Part shown: in pieces, positions 51,440-60,604 of the stretch
Numbering within the stretch: the stretch's first letter is position 1
Layout of the letters: each line of letters begins with the position of its first letter
From: Ruminococcus sp.
Lineage (GTDB): Bacteria > Bacillota > Clostridia > Oscillospirales > Ruminococcaceae
Length of the DNA: 64,000 nucleotides
NCBI GenBank assembly: GCA_017542475.1
Contig: JAFXXD010000012.1
Coordinates: forward strand, 1-64,000
Reading direction: 5' to 3'
Made by a program: the position numbers and the translations under genes
Notes under the pieces: generated by a model
Seen by the model: the letters and a program-made list of their open reading frames with translations, nothing else
Told to the model about the DNA's origin: nothing
Databases searched by the model: none

Positions 51440-53097
51440 AGCTCCGCCGCCTTTCTCAGCTCTGCCTCTGCGTTTTCAAGCATGAGAGCGCTGGGCTTGT
51501 CGCCGCCCATTATACGGGCAATTTCGGCAACTCTGCCGTCAAATCCGAGGTGTGTGACGCTCGTCTCGGTTCGGTCGCCGACGGTGTTCTTCTCAATCAT
51601 CAGGTGGTCGTCCGCCATAACGGCTATCTGCGAAAGGTGCGTCACGCAGATGACCTGTCTCACCTTGCCTATCTGTCGGAGCTTTATGCCTATTTTCTGC
51701 GCAGCCTTGCCGCTGACGCCCGTGTCTATCTCGTCGAATATCATCGTGGGGATGCTGTCCTTGTCCGCGATAACGGTCTTAAGCGCGAGCATTATTCGCG
51801 AGAGCTCGCCGCCTGACGCTATCTTTGAAATGGGCTTGGGCTCCTCGCCCTTGTTCGCGGAGATGAGGAATTCCACGCTGTCCATTCCGTTGACCGTCAG
51901 CTTGCCCTTCTCATGGCGCACTCCGATAATGACGTTTTCCATATTTAGGAAGGCGAGCTCCGCCGTGACGCGCTCGGTGAAACGTGCCGCGACCTCCTCG
52001 CGGTAATTATACAGCGCCTTCGCCTGCTCTGTTACAACGTGCAGGAGCTCCTCGCGCTCCTTCGCAAGGGCGGCTATCTCATCGCCGCAGCTGTCGAGCG
52101 CGGACATCTCCGCGCAGGCGTCGTCGTACAGCCTGACAAGTCCCTCGCAGTCAGTCGCGTACTTGCGTTTGAGCTTGTTTATCACGCCGAGGCGCTCAGC
52201 TATCTCGTCAAGGCGCTGACCGTCGAGCTCTATCTTGTCGGCGGCGTGTTCGAGCTCCGAGGCTATGTCCGCAAGCTCTATCTCCGCCGCGGAAAGCCGC
52301 TCGTACAGCGCCGCAATGCTCTTGTTAAGTTCCGTGAAGCCCGCGAGCTCGCCCTCCGCCGAGGCAAGAAGCTCATTCGCGGCTCCCTCACCAGTTATCG
52401 CCGAAACTGCGCTGCTTATGGCGATTATCGTCCTCTGCGAATTCTTGGCGGCTTCGTACTCGCGTTCGAGGTCGTCGTCCTCACCCGCCGTCAGTCCGAG
52501 CCCGCCTATGTCGTCAATTATCTCATTAAGGGTGCGGCTTCTCTCAAGGCGCGACTGCTCCTTCTTTTTGAGCTCGCCGAGAGTTCGCGCGGTCTGCTGG
52601 AGCTTCCGAAAGCTCGCTCTGTACGCGGAGAGAAGCGTATCGTCCCCGCCGAAGTCGTCGAGTATCTGCAAATGCCTCTCGCTGTCGAGAAGTATCTGAT
52701 TGTCGTGCTGTCCGTGGATATTTATCAGCAGCGAGCCTATCTCCCTCAGCAGCGACACCGAAGCCGTCCGCTCGTTGATGCGCGCAACGCTGCCGCCGTC
52801 GGAGCTTATCTCGCGTGTGACGGTTATCGCGCCGTCCTCGTGGTCGAAGCCGAGCTCGTCGAGCTTTGCCTCCACCTCGTGCGGGAGCTCCGTAAAAAGC
52901 GCTGTAATAACAGCCTTGTCGCAGCCCGTGCGGACTATCTCCTTGCTGCTGCGCTGACCGAGCACCGCGTTTATGCCGTTTATCAGTATGGATTTTCCCG
53001 CGCCCGTCTCGCCCGTGAAGATATTCAGCCCGCCTCCGAGCTGTATGACCGCCTCTCTGATGACGGCAAGATTCTTGATATATATTTCCTTCAACAT
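51436..53097 (-). CDS. recN: DNA repair protein RecN
   Basis: A 553-residue SMC-like ATPase: Walker A GETGAGKSIL, N-terminal LKEIYIKNLAVIREA, central coiled coil (about 150-360), signature SGGELSRIMLALK, Walker B MIFDEIDTGVSG, VTHLSQIA switch. RecN gathers double-strand break ends for recombination repair. It sits downstream of argR (12-base gap), the conserved Firmicute order. Here recN is followed by a phosphatase and GH42 instead of spoIVB-spo0A. Confidence 0.97.
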   Translation of the reverse strand: MLKEIYIKNLAVIREAVIQLGGGLNIFTGETGAGKSILINGINAVLGQRSSKEIVRTGCDKAVITALFTELPHEVEAKLDELGFDHEDGAITVTREISSDGGSVARINERTASVSLLREIGSLLINIHGQHDNQILLDSERHLQILDDFGGDDTLLSAYRASFRKLQQTARTLGELKKKEQSRLERSRTLNEIIDDIGGLGLTAGEDDDLEREYEAAKNSQRTIIAISSAVSAITGEGAANELLASAEGELAGFTELNKSIAALYERLSAAEIELADIASELEHAADKIELDGQRLDEIAERLGVINKLKRKYATDCEGLVRLYDDACAEMSALDSCGDEIAALAKEREELLHVVTEQAKALYNYREEVAARFTERVTAELAFLNMENVIIGVRHEKGKLTVNGMDSVEFLISANKGEEPKPISKIASGGELSRIMLALKTVIADKDSIPTMIFDEIDTGVSGKAAQKIGIKLRQIGKVRQVICVTHLSQIAVMADDHLMIEKNTVGDRTETSVTHLGFDGRVAEIARIMGGDKPSALMLENAEAELRKAAEL

Positions 53098-53109
53098 CTG
53101 GGTGCTACA

Positions 53110-53550
53110 CTACCTTCCGAGGAGCTCGCTCTTGAATTTCCTGCACAGCTTCTTCGCGTCGGACTCAGTCCTTGCGAGAATGAATATCGTATCGTCGCCC
53201 GCTATCGTACCGACTATGCCCTCGTGGTTCACGGAGTCGATAGCGGCGCAGGTCCCCTGAGCCATACCCGCGCGGCATTTAAGGACTATCGTGTTCATCG
53301 CGTAGTCCACCGACACGACCGACTCGGAGAATATGCTCTTTTCTGCGACAGCCGCCGCGGGGAGAGTGTATCTGTAGATGCCGTTCTCGTCGCGCTGCTT
53401 CACGAGCGAGAGCTGCTGTATATCGCGGGAAAGTGTCGCCTGTGTGGTCTTTATCCCCTTCGCAACGAGGCACTGTATCAGCATCTCCTGCGTGGTAACA
53501 GGTTCCTCGCTGATTATTTCAAGTATTATTTCGTGTCTGCGGTTTTTCAT
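53110..53550 (-). CDS. argR: Arginine repressor
   Basis: A 146-residue ArgR/AhrC: N-terminal winged helix (MKNRRHEIILEIISEEPVTTQE, then KGIKTTQATLSRDIQQLSL) and a C-terminal hexamerisation/arginine-binding domain with GTIAGDDTIFIL. It represses arginine synthesis when arginine is abundant. The start follows ACGGAGATAAAT. First gene of an operon with recN. A palindrome just upstream resembles an ARG box. Confidence 0.96.
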   Translation of the reverse strand: MKNRRHEIILEIISEEPVTTQEMLIQCLVAKGIKTTQATLSRDIQQLSLVKQRDENGIYRYTLPAAAVAEKSIFSESVVSVDYAMNTIVLKCRAGMAQGTCAAIDSVNHEGIVGTIAGDDTIFILARTESDAKKLCRKFKSELLGR

Positions 53551-53576
53551 ATTTATCTCCGTGTATGGTTATTATG

Positions 53577-53593
53577 TCCGAATTAAATTCGGA
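53577..53593. promoter_or_regulatory. Palindromic ARG-box-like site upstream of argR
   Basis: TCCGAATTAAATTCGGA is a perfect 17-base palindrome 27 bases upstream of argR. The core GAAT-3-ATTC resembles the ARG box GAAT-4-ATTC but is one base shorter. Autoregulation is inferred. Confidence 0.45.
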
Positions 53594-53619
53594 GGGAAGC
53601 TTATGCGCAAGACATACAA

Positions 53620-53778
53620 GGGAACGCCCTCACTTGCAGGGCGTTCCCTCTCAAAAAACAGTCCACTGGACTGTTTTTTGATTCACCCTTTGCGGAGCGC
53701 TTCCTCAATGTGGGGCGCTGCCCCACACCCTGCCAAAGGCTCTGCCTTTGGAATCCGCAAAGGGACAAAGTCCCTTTG
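53620..53778. repeat. Array of five hairpins including a nested cloverleaf repeat
   Basis: In order: GGGAACGCCCT/AGGGCGTTCCC (53620-53648); the terminator 53652-53680; an 11-base perfect inverted repeat CCCTTTGCGGA (53686-53696) / TCCGCAAAGGG (53754-53764) that encloses GTGGGGC-GCT-GCCCCAC (53710-53726) and CCAAAGGC-TCT-GCCTTTGG (53733-53751); and CAAAGGGAC-AAA-GTCCCTTTG (53758-53778), which shares bases with the outer arm. It looks like a repetitive palindromic element (REP/MITE-like). Confidence 0.65.
53652..53680. terminator. Bidirectional terminator between nadK and argR
   Basis: Stem CAAAAAACAGTCCA / TGGACTGTTTTTTG, with A-run and T-run on either side. It ends the nadK operon transcript (reverse strand) after the hairpin repeat. 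Confidence 0.85.
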
Positions 53779-53840
53779 AACCCAACTTCGCGATGTCTGT
53801 CCGCACGTAAGGCTGACTCTGCTTTCGCGCAGGGAAGAAA

Positions 53841-54689
53841 TTATTTCAGTGGTCGGCAGAGCTTCCTGCACAGCGACTCGTGGAACGAATTGCCGATGAG
53901 GTCCACGAACCTGAGCGTGTTCCGTCCGCGCATTATCTCCACGGATTCGCCCTCGTTGAGCTGCTTCTTTATCTCGCCGTCCACGCTCACGACTATGCGA
54001 TCGCGGGACGTCCTGTCCGTAAGAGTGAGCCGCCTGTCCGCCGAAAACAGCGTAGCACGCGAGAAGAGCGAGTGCGGACATATCAGCGTCATCTCGATAC
54101 ATTCGAGGTCGGGCTCTATGACAGGACCGCCTGCCGATAAAGCATATGCGGTCGAGCCCGAGGGCGTGCTGAAAAGTACGCCGTCAGCCCTGTACCTGCC
54201 GATGAGGTAGCCGTCCGAGCAGACGTCGAAGTCGCTTATCCTGAAGCCCGCCGAGCGCGCCGACACCTCATTGAGCGCCGTATAAGTGACGTCGCCGTCC
54301 TCGCCGTGCATAACGACGTCAATGGTCATACGCTCCGAGACAGTGTACTCGCCCGTTGTCAGCAGTGCGAGCTTATCGAGCTGGTCAGCCTCGAGACCCG
54401 CCATAAATCCGAGCGTACCCGTATTTATGCCGAGCATTTTCGTGTCCGTACCCATAAGGTGCTTGGCACAGCGCAGTATCGTTCCGTCGCCGCCTATCGC
54501 GATAACGATATCGGCATTTTTCGCCGAGGAATCTATATCCTCAAAGGTGACGCTCTTGTCCTGAAAGTCCTCGCGGAACTTGCCGCTCACGCAGACCTCT
54601 ATCCCTGCTCTGTCGAGAACATCGCAGGTCTCGCGCGCACAGCTGAGCGCGTTTTTCTTCTGAAAATTCGGGTACAGTACCGCTTTCAT
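53841..54689 (-). CDS. nadK: NAD kinase
   Basis: A 282-residue ATP-NAD kinase with GGDGTILRC (GGDG motif), NTGTLGFMAG, FSTPSGSTAYALSAGG. It phosphorylates NAD to NADP in the cytoplasm. Start at 54689 after ACGGAGGAAGAA. It follows tlyA by 12 bases. The order tlyA-nadK is common in Clostridia. The C-terminus ends just before the hairpin repeat. Confidence 0.96.
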   Translation of the reverse strand: MKAVLYPNFQKKNALSCARETCDVLDRAGIEVCVSGKFREDFQDKSVTFEDIDSSAKNADIVIAIGGDGTILRCAKHLMGTDTKMLGINTGTLGFMAGLEADQLDKLALLTTGEYTVSERMTIDVVMHGEDGDVTYTALNEVSARSAGFRISDFDVCSDGYLIGRYRADGVLFSTPSGSTAYALSAGGPVIEPDLECIEMTLICPHSLFSRATLFSADRRLTLTDRTSRDRIVVSVDGEIKKQLNEGESVEIMRGRNTLRFVDLIGNSFHESLCRKLCRPLK

Positions 54690-54701
54690 TTCTTCCTCCG
54701 T

Positions 54702-55484
54702 TTAAAGGGCGGCGAACGCCTCGTCCACCGTCTTTTTTATATCAGATAACGGAGCTCCATCTGTTTTTCTGAGCTCCGCAAGGTATTCGATATTGCCGCT
54801 CCCGCCTCTGACAGGCGAAAATGTCCAGCTCACGGGATACAGTCCCATGAGCCGTGAAAAGCTGTCTATATCGCGGAGTATCCGCTCGTGGACCTTCCTG
54901 TCCTTCACGACCCCGCGCTTGCCGATGTCGCTCCTGCCAGCCTCGAACTGCGGCTTTACAAGCACAGCCGCACAGCCATCCGCGCTGAGCAGCTCGTATA
55001 TCTTAGGCAGTATCTTCGTCAGCGAGATGAAAGAAACGTCTGCGCTGATGAAATCCGCACAGCCGCCTGTCATCTCGGGAGTGACCTCGCGTATATCGGT
55101 GCCCTCCATATTCACGACGCGTTCGTCGCGGCGAAGGCTCTCGGCGAGCTGACCGTGCCCGACGTCTACCGCGTACACTCTCGCGGCTCCGTGCATGAGC
55201 ATATACTCCGTGAAGCCGCCCGTGGAAGCGCCTATATCGAGACACACCTTCCCTGTGAAATCGAGCCCGAACGTCTCCGCCGCCTTTTCGAGCTTGAGAG
55301 CTCCCCTGCCGACATAGACCTCCTGCTCGGAGGATACTATCACGTCCTCGGGAGCCACCTCATCGGACGCCTTTTTCGCAGCGGCGCCGTTGACGGTGAC
55401 TGCTCCCGCCTTTATCATTTCCTTTGCGCGCTCCCTGCTCCTTGCGAGACCGCGCGTCACGAGCTCGGAATCAAGCCTTGCCAT
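54702..55484 (-). CDS. tlyA: TlyA-family rRNA 2'-O-methyltransferase
   Basis: A 260-residue protein: N-terminal S4 RNA-binding domain (residues 1-60, LVTRGLARSRERAKEMI, VTVNG) and an FtsJ-like methyltransferase with LDIGASTGGFTEYML and the later KPQFEAGR. TlyA methylates ribose 2'-OH of cytidines in rRNA, which is needed for capreomycin sensitivity in Mycobacterium. The start overlaps the dxs stop by 14 bases; ribosome-binding site GGAGCTTGGAAG. Sits between dxs and nadK. Confidence 0.94.
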   Translation of the reverse strand: MARLDSELVTRGLARSRERAKEMIKAGAVTVNGAAAKKASDEVAPEDVIVSSEQEVYVGRGALKLEKAAETFGLDFTGKVCLDIGASTGGFTEYMLMHGAARVYAVDVGHGQLAESLRRDERVVNMEGTDIREVTPEMTGGCADFISADVSFISLTKILPKIYELLSADGCAAVLVKPQFEAGRSDIGKRGVVKDRKVHERILRDIDSFSRLMGLYPVSWTFSPVRGGSGNIEYLAELRKTDGAPLSDIKKTVDEAFAAL

Positions 55485-57366
55485 CTTCCAAGCTCCTGCG
55501 ACAGACGTAATCTGCCATTTTCTCGGCTGTAAGTCCGAGCTTTTTCAGCGCCGACTTGACCGCCGCCTGCTTGATGAAGCCGTCAGCAGTTACGCGGCTG
55601 TAGTCGCCGACGTAGCCCTCCTCCATGAGAAGGTCGCCGAACATCGCGGAAATACCGCCCTGACGCTCCGCCTCCTCAAAGAAGACGATGCGCTTATAGC
55701 GCTTTATCTCGCGGATAACGTCACGGGCAACGGGAAATATCTTAGTCAGCTTGAGGATATCACAGCCGATACCTCTCTCCTCAAGCAGGCTCTGAGCCTT
55801 GTAAGCCTCGTTGTACAGCCTGCCGTAGGTTATGATAAGGGTATCGCAGTTATCTCCGCGCATAAAGATGTGCTCGGTACTGATGTAGTCCCTGTTGAAG
55901 GAGACGTCCTCGGCTCCGCGCGGATAGCGCACCGCAACAAGCCCCTTGTTTGCGTATATCGCCTTCTTCATACAGAGCCTGAGCTCCTCGTAGCAGGAGG
56001 GCGAATAGATGACTGTATTCGGTATAGACGTCAGCATAGCAACATCGAAAAGTCCCTGATGCGTCTCGCCGTCCTCGCCGACTATTCCCGCGCGGTCAAC
56101 TCCGAGCACAACGTGGAGCTTTCCTATAGCGACATCATGCACGAGCTGGTCGTAGGCACGCTGCAAAAACGTCGAATACACGGCAAATACAGGTATCTGT
56201 CCCATTGAGGCAAGTCCGCCCGCAAAGGTGACGGCGTGCTGCTCGGCAATGCCGACATCGTAGAAGCGCTCGGGGAAGCGCTTGCAGAAATACTGCAAGC
56301 CCGTGCCGTACTTCATAGCCGCTGTTATCGCGCAGATACGGTCGTCCGCCTCGCCGAGAGCTACGAGCTCCTTGCCGAATGCTGTCGAGTAGCTGTCGCT
56401 TGCCGCGACCTCGGGGTTGCCTGTCTCTATATCAAACTTGGAAATACCGTGATACTCGCCGGGGTTCTTCTCCGCGGGAAGATAGCCCTTGCCCTTGGTG
56501 GTCTTGACGTGTATGAACACGGGTCTGTGGTAGCTCTTAGCCATATGCATGACCTGATCGAGCTCGGTAAGGCTGTGACCGTTTATCGGTCCGAGGTAGA
56601 TGAAGCCCATATCCTCGAACATCGTATGCTCGAGTATCGTGGACTTTATCGAGTCCTTAGCGACCTTCATACCCTTCGTGACCTTCTTGCCGACCACGGG
56701 TATCTGATTGAGGTTCTTCTCGACCCAGCGCTTGGTATCGAGGTATTTTTCGGTATTTCTCAGGGTGGTGAGGTACTGCCCGAGCGAGCCTACGCTCTTG
56801 GAAATAGACATATTGTTGTCATTGAGGATAACGATGAGGTTGCTGTCCTGCTTGCAGCAGCAGTTGTTCATCGCCTCGTAGAACATACCGCCTGTCATAG
56901 CACCGTCGCCGATGACAGCTATCGTGTAGTTGTCACGTCCCTGAAGCTTCATAGCCTCGGCGATACCGCAGGCTACGGATACCGACGTACTGCTGTGACC
57001 CGCTATGAAGGAATCGTGTACCGACTCCTCGGGCTTGGGGAAGCCCGATATGCCGTTCTCCTGACGGAGAGTGGAAAGCCTGTCCGCACGTCCTGTCAGT
57101 ATCTTGTGAACGTATGCCTGATGTCCCACGTCCCATACGATCTTGTCCTCGGGTGAGTTGAAATTGCGGTGTATAGCCATTGTAAGCTCAACCACGCCGA
57201 GATTGGAAGCAAGGTGTCCTCCCGTCTTTGAGACAGTCGATATCAGCAGATTACGTATATCCGAGCACAGATACTTGCACTGCCTGAGCGAGAGCTCCTT
57301 CAGGTCTTTCGGGAGCTCAAGCTCCGAGAGGCTGACCCTGTCGCCGTCGTTTATAAATTCGTTCAT
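55471..57366 (-). CDS. dxs: 1-deoxy-D-xylulose-5-phosphate synthase
   Basis: A 631-residue thiamine-diphosphate enzyme catalysing the first step of the MEP isoprenoid pathway (pyruvate + glyceraldehyde-3-phosphate). Motifs: GHQAYVHKIL, the TPP fold GDGAMTGGMFYEAMNN, GRDNYTIAVIGDG, DVGIAEQHAVTFAGG. Full length for the family (about 620). The ribosome-binding site is weak. It follows ispA by 36 bases, in the conserved xse-isp-dxs-tlyA order. Confidence 0.97.
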   Translation of the reverse strand: MNEFINDGDRVSLSELELPKDLKELSLRQCKYLCSDIRNLLISTVSKTGGHLASNLGVVELTMAIHRNFNSPEDKIVWDVGHQAYVHKILTGRADRLSTLRQENGISGFPKPEESVHDSFIAGHSSTSVSVACGIAEAMKLQGRDNYTIAVIGDGAMTGGMFYEAMNNCCCKQDSNLIVILNDNNMSISKSVGSLGQYLTTLRNTEKYLDTKRWVEKNLNQIPVVGKKVTKGMKVAKDSIKSTILEHTMFEDMGFIYLGPINGHSLTELDQVMHMAKSYHRPVFIHVKTTKGKGYLPAEKNPGEYHGISKFDIETGNPEVAASDSYSTAFGKELVALGEADDRICAITAAMKYGTGLQYFCKRFPERFYDVGIAEQHAVTFAGGLASMGQIPVFAVYSTFLQRAYDQLVHDVAIGKLHVVLGVDRAGIVGEDGETHQGLFDVAMLTSIPNTVIYSPSCYEELRLCMKKAIYANKGLVAVRYPRGAEDVSFNRDYISTEHIFMRGDNCDTLIITYGRLYNEAYKAQSLLEERGIGCDILKLTKIFPVARDVIREIKRYKRIVFFEEAERQGGISAMFGDLLMEEGYVGDYSRVTADGFIKQAAVKSALKKLGLTAEKMADYVCRRSLEDGKA

Positions 57367-57402
57367 TTTAACCCAGCGGAGCAGTGCTCCGCAGCTCCTT
57401 GT

Positions 57403-58257
57403 TTATTTTGTCCTATCAAGCAGATATTCCGTGAGCTCCTTGAGGAAGCCGTTGTCGTCGATATTGTCGATCCACTCGAGAGCCTCTGCTGTCTGCTTGT
57501 CAGCCATCTCGCGAGCCTTTTCAACTCCGTAGAGAGCAACTATGGAAGCGTTGTCCTGATTCTTGCCCTCCTGAGCGTCGATGATATCGTCGATTATCTG
57601 ATACGCGATACCAACTCTGAGACCGAACTCAGCCGCGGCTCTGAGGTTGTCGTTGCTGCCCTCGGCACAGATAGCGCCGATAACGCACGATACAGCGATG
57701 AGCTGCCCCTTCTTGCAGCGGTACATATTCATTATCTCTTCCTCGGTGATATCGTCGCGGGTGCGGCTCTCGATGTCGATGACCTGACCGCCTATCATAC
57801 CGTCTCTGCCGACAGAGTTCGCGAGTACCGAGATGATGAGCACCTTCTGGTCAGCCGTGAGCTCGGGAGCGTCGGCGATGACCTCGAACGGGAGCACGGA
57901 AAGAGCGTCGCCCGAGAGTATAGCGAGAGGCTCGCCAAACTTCTTGTGGGCAGACTCCTTGCTTCTGCGGACATCGTCGTTGTCAAGAGCGGGAAGGTCG
58001 TCGTGGATGAACGCAGAGGTATGTATCATCTCAACTGCGCACGCAGGAGCTACCGCATTCTCGATGTTGCCGCCGAGAGCCTCGCAGAAAGCGTAAACGA
58101 GAACGGGTCTGATACGCTTGCCGCCCTTGAGCGAGTAGTTCATTGCGTCGATAAGCTTCATCTGCGGACGGTTGTCGTTGCTGTAGTTGTTGAACTTGAT
58201 GATCTTCTCATCTGTCAGCTTGAGGTATTTCGCCATTCTTTCTTCAAAGTTACTCAT
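57403..58257 (-). CDS. ispA: Farnesyl/geranyl diphosphate synthase
   Basis: A 284-residue trans-prenyltransferase with the first aspartate motif FIHDDLPALDNDD and second motif YQIIDDIIDAQEG. It makes FPP from IPP and DMAPP. The start at 58257 follows AAAGGAAAAA; a longer frame reading upstream lacks a better site. It overlaps the xseB stop by 8 bases, so expression is coupled. Confidence 0.95.
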   Translation of the reverse strand: MSNFEERMAKYLKLTDEKIIKFNNYSNDNRPQMKLIDAMNYSLKGGKRIRPVLVYAFCEALGGNIENAVAPACAVEMIHTSAFIHDDLPALDNDDVRRSKESAHKKFGEPLAILSGDALSVLPFEVIADAPELTADQKVLIISVLANSVGRDGMIGGQVIDIESRTRDDITEEEIMNMYRCKKGQLIAVSCVIGAICAEGSNDNLRAAAEFGLRVGIAYQIIDDIIDAQEGKNQDNASIVALYGVEKAREMADKQTAEALEWIDNIDDNGFLKELTEYLLDRTK

Positions 58258-58462
58258 TTTTTCCTTTCGACGGTGCAGTTCCGTCATCCTCCGTTATTAT
58301 TATTCTTGCTTCGTCGAGCTGCTTCCTGCAAACGGCTGAGAGCTTCACTCCCTCTCCGTACAGCTCGACTGCCTTTTCAAGTGGTATATCGCCCTTTTCA
58401 AGCTCCGCGACTATGCCGCTGAGCAATTTTAAGTTTTCTTCAAAGCCCTTTGTCTGTTTCAT
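58250..58462 (-). CDS. xseB: Exodeoxyribonuclease VII small subunit
   Basis: A 70-residue XseB: FEENLKLLSGIVAELEKG followed by IPLEKAVELYGEGVKLSAVCRKQLDEA, the short helical hairpin of the family. It partners XseA in the exonuclease VII complex. Gap of 4 bases after xseA; overlaps ispA. Confidence 0.93.
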   Translation of the reverse strand: MKQTKGFEENLKLLSGIVAELEKGDIPLEKAVELYGEGVKLSAVCRKQLDEARIIITEDDGTAPSKGKNE

Positions 58463-58466
58463 AAAC

Positions 58467-59657
58467 TCACCATTTTTTCGATATCTGCGCTTCCGCGCCG
58501 CCGCTGTCGAAGCGGAGTGTCACGGTGTCGCCCTCGCTGAGCGTTTCCGAGCTCCGCACGAGCCTGTCGCCGCTGTACACGAGAGAGTATCCCCTCGCCA
58601 TGACCTTCAGCGGGCTGAGAGTCTCCAGCCGTGCTATTTTCTCGCCGAGCTCCGCTCCCCGTTTATCCATCAGGCGGGTCAGAGCCGCGTCGAGCCGCTC
58701 GTCAATGCGGTCGAGCCTTCCGCTCATAAGCACCAGCCTGTTCTCGGGCGACTGCGCCGCCAGCCTCGAGCCGACCGCCGTGTACCTGTCTGCAGCTCTG
58801 TCGTATAACGACTTCGCTGCCTTTTCGGCTCTGCGGACATACTGCTCAATGGTCTCACGAATCGCACCTATCTCCGGAGCAGCAAGCTCTGCCGCCGCTG
58901 ACGGTGTCGGGGCTCGCATATCAGCCGCGAGGTCTGCGATGGTGTAGTCAACCTCATGACCGACCGCCGATATAACGGGTACCTTGCAGCCGTAGACTGC
59001 CCGCGCTACCATTTCGGAGTTGAAGGCGCCGAGGTCCTCGGCTGAGCCGCCGCCGCGCCCGACGATTATCACGTCGCAGCCCGCGTTCTCCGCTTTCAGT
59101 ATGCCCCTGCATATGGACTCGGGAGCTCCCTCGCCCTGCACAAGAGCGTTGACCGCGTACAGCTCGCACAGCGGATAGCGCCGCGTGAGCACGTTGATGA
59201 TGTCGCGTATCGCCGCGCCGCTCAGTGACGTGACAGCGCCTATCTTCTTCGGCATATACGGGAGCGGACGCTTGTGCTCCGCCGCGAATATGCCCTCCTT
59301 TTCGAGCCTGCGTTTCAGCTGTTCGAGCTCGACGCTCGCCTTGCCTGCGCCCTCGGGAATGATATCGTTGGCGTAGAGCTGATACGCTCCGTCACGCTCG
59401 TATACGGATATGCTTCCCGCAACGACTACGGACATACCGTCCTCGGGCAGGAATTTCAGCCGTGAAGCCGCCCCCGCGAACATCACAGCCTTTAATGAGC
59501 TCTCGCTGTCCTTCAGTGAAAAGTAGCAGTGTCCGCTCTTGAAGTGCTTAACAAAGTTCGATATCTCGCCCTTGACCATCATGCCCTGCAATATCCTGTC
59601 GCCCTTGAGCTTCGAGCCGATGTACCTGTTGACCTGTGATACGGTCACTACGGGCAT
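58467..59657 (-). CDS. xseA: Exodeoxyribonuclease VII large subunit
   Basis: A 396-residue XseA: N-terminal OB-fold (VSQVNRYIGSKLKGD, VKGEISNFVKHFKSGHCYFSLKD), catalytic core with GAVTSLSGAAIRDI, GRGGGSAEDLGAFN, and SAVGHEVDYTIADLAADMRAPTPSAAAEL, then a helical C-terminus. It degrades single-stranded DNA. The start overlaps the tsaD-like gene's stop by 10 bases. Confidence 0.96.
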   Translation of the reverse strand: MPVVTVSQVNRYIGSKLKGDRILQGMMVKGEISNFVKHFKSGHCYFSLKDSESSLKAVMFAGAASRLKFLPEDGMSVVVAGSISVYERDGAYQLYANDIIPEGAGKASVELEQLKRRLEKEGIFAAEHKRPLPYMPKKIGAVTSLSGAAIRDIINVLTRRYPLCELYAVNALVQGEGAPESICRGILKAENAGCDVIIVGRGGGSAEDLGAFNSEMVARAVYGCKVPVISAVGHEVDYTIADLAADMRAPTPSAAAELAAPEIGAIRETIEQYVRRAEKAAKSLYDRAADRYTAVGSRLAAQSPENRLVLMSGRLDRIDERLDAALTRLMDKRGAELGEKIARLETLSPLKVMARGYSLVYSGDRLVRSSETLSEGDTVTLRFDSGGAEAQISKKW

Positions 59658-60604
59658 AACACATCACCTGCCTGTTTCAGATAGCCGTATATCGCGACTC
59701 CCGCGGCGTTGTCGCACGAGAATTCGGGTGCGGCGAATGAAGCCTCGGGATAGCGCGAAACTATCCTGTCGCGAATAAGCTTGTCCGACATCACACCGCC
59801 CGCGAAAACGAGCGGCAGACTGCCGTATCTATCCAATGCGCACTCAGTCATCGCGAGTATCGTCTCGGCGATGAAGTCGAGGCAGTACCGCGCGATATTT
59901 TCGGGCTTTTCGCCGTTTCTCAGCATCTGAGCGCACTTGTTCTCCACACCCGAGAGGCAGCAGCTTCCGTCCTTTATCACGGGCTTGACCTTGTATGTCT
60001 TATCCGCGTTCACGGCGAGCTTTTCAAGCTCCGCGCCGCACGGGAATCTCAGACCGAGCATAACTCCCGCCCTGTCAACAGCCTGTCCCGCCTTTAAATC
60101 GAGCGAGGTGCCGACCTCGGTGATATTCAGGACGCTGTCGCTGTCGGGCTCGCAGAGAAGACAGTCAGTAGTTCCGCCGCTGACGTGGAAGGCAATGAAG
60201 CACTCCCTCACAAGGGCGAGCCTGTCCGCGGAATACAGCGCCGCGAGGATATGCCCTATCTGGTGCGAGGTCGTGTACAGCTGAGTGCCCGTCGCAGCCG
60301 AGTATGCTCTCGCGTAGCCCTCACCAACGAGGAAGCACGGCATATACGAGCCCTCGATATTGCGCGGACGTACCGAAGCCGCCACCGAAGCCGCCTCTGT
60401 CGGGCGGTACTCGCGGCAGAGCTCCTCTACCAGCTCGGGGAGCTGTTTCGTGTGGTGGAAGACCGCGTCGCTCTGCCTCAGTCCGAGCTCGCCCTCCTTT
60501 ACGGGGAGCAGCCGCTTCCGCTGTATGACGCGGTTCTCGCCGCTGACGTACACCGCCACCGACGTTGTGTAGTTACTGGTGTCTATGCCGATATGGTCAG
60601 GCAT
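59648..60604 (-). CDS. TsaD/Kae1-like (M22 family) paralogue
   Basis: A 318-residue ASKHA-fold protein, start MPDHIGIDTSNYTTSVAVY. It keeps an H-x-x-x-H metal motif (TSHQIGHILAALYS) and a Gly-rich GGTTDCLL, like TsaD, but the N-terminal and other signatures differ. It resembles the second M22 homologue found in many Clostridia, of unclear role and not clearly a t6A synthase. The start at 60604 overlaps nusB by 8 bases. The position between nusB and xseA replaces folD in many genomes. Confidence 0.8.
   Translation of the reverse strand: MPDHIGIDTSNYTTSVAVYVSGENRVIQRKRLLPVKEGELGLRQSDAVFHHTKQLPELVEELCREYRPTEAASVAASVRPRNIEGSYMPCFLVGEGYARAYSAATGTQLYTTSHQIGHILAALYSADRLALVRECFIAFHVSGGTTDCLLCEPDSDSVLNITEVGTSLDLKAGQAVDRAGVMLGLRFPCGAELEKLAVNADKTYKVKPVIKDGSCCLSGVENKCAQMLRNGEKPENIARYCLDFIAETILAMTECALDRYGSLPLVFAGGVMSDKLIRDRIVSRYPEASFAAPEFSCDNAAGVAIYGYLKQAGDVLCP

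Noticed and set aside
52039..53586. A 515-codon forward open frame opposite recN and argR
   Set aside because: Antisense of two confidently identified genes; no ribosome-binding site or recognisable domain.
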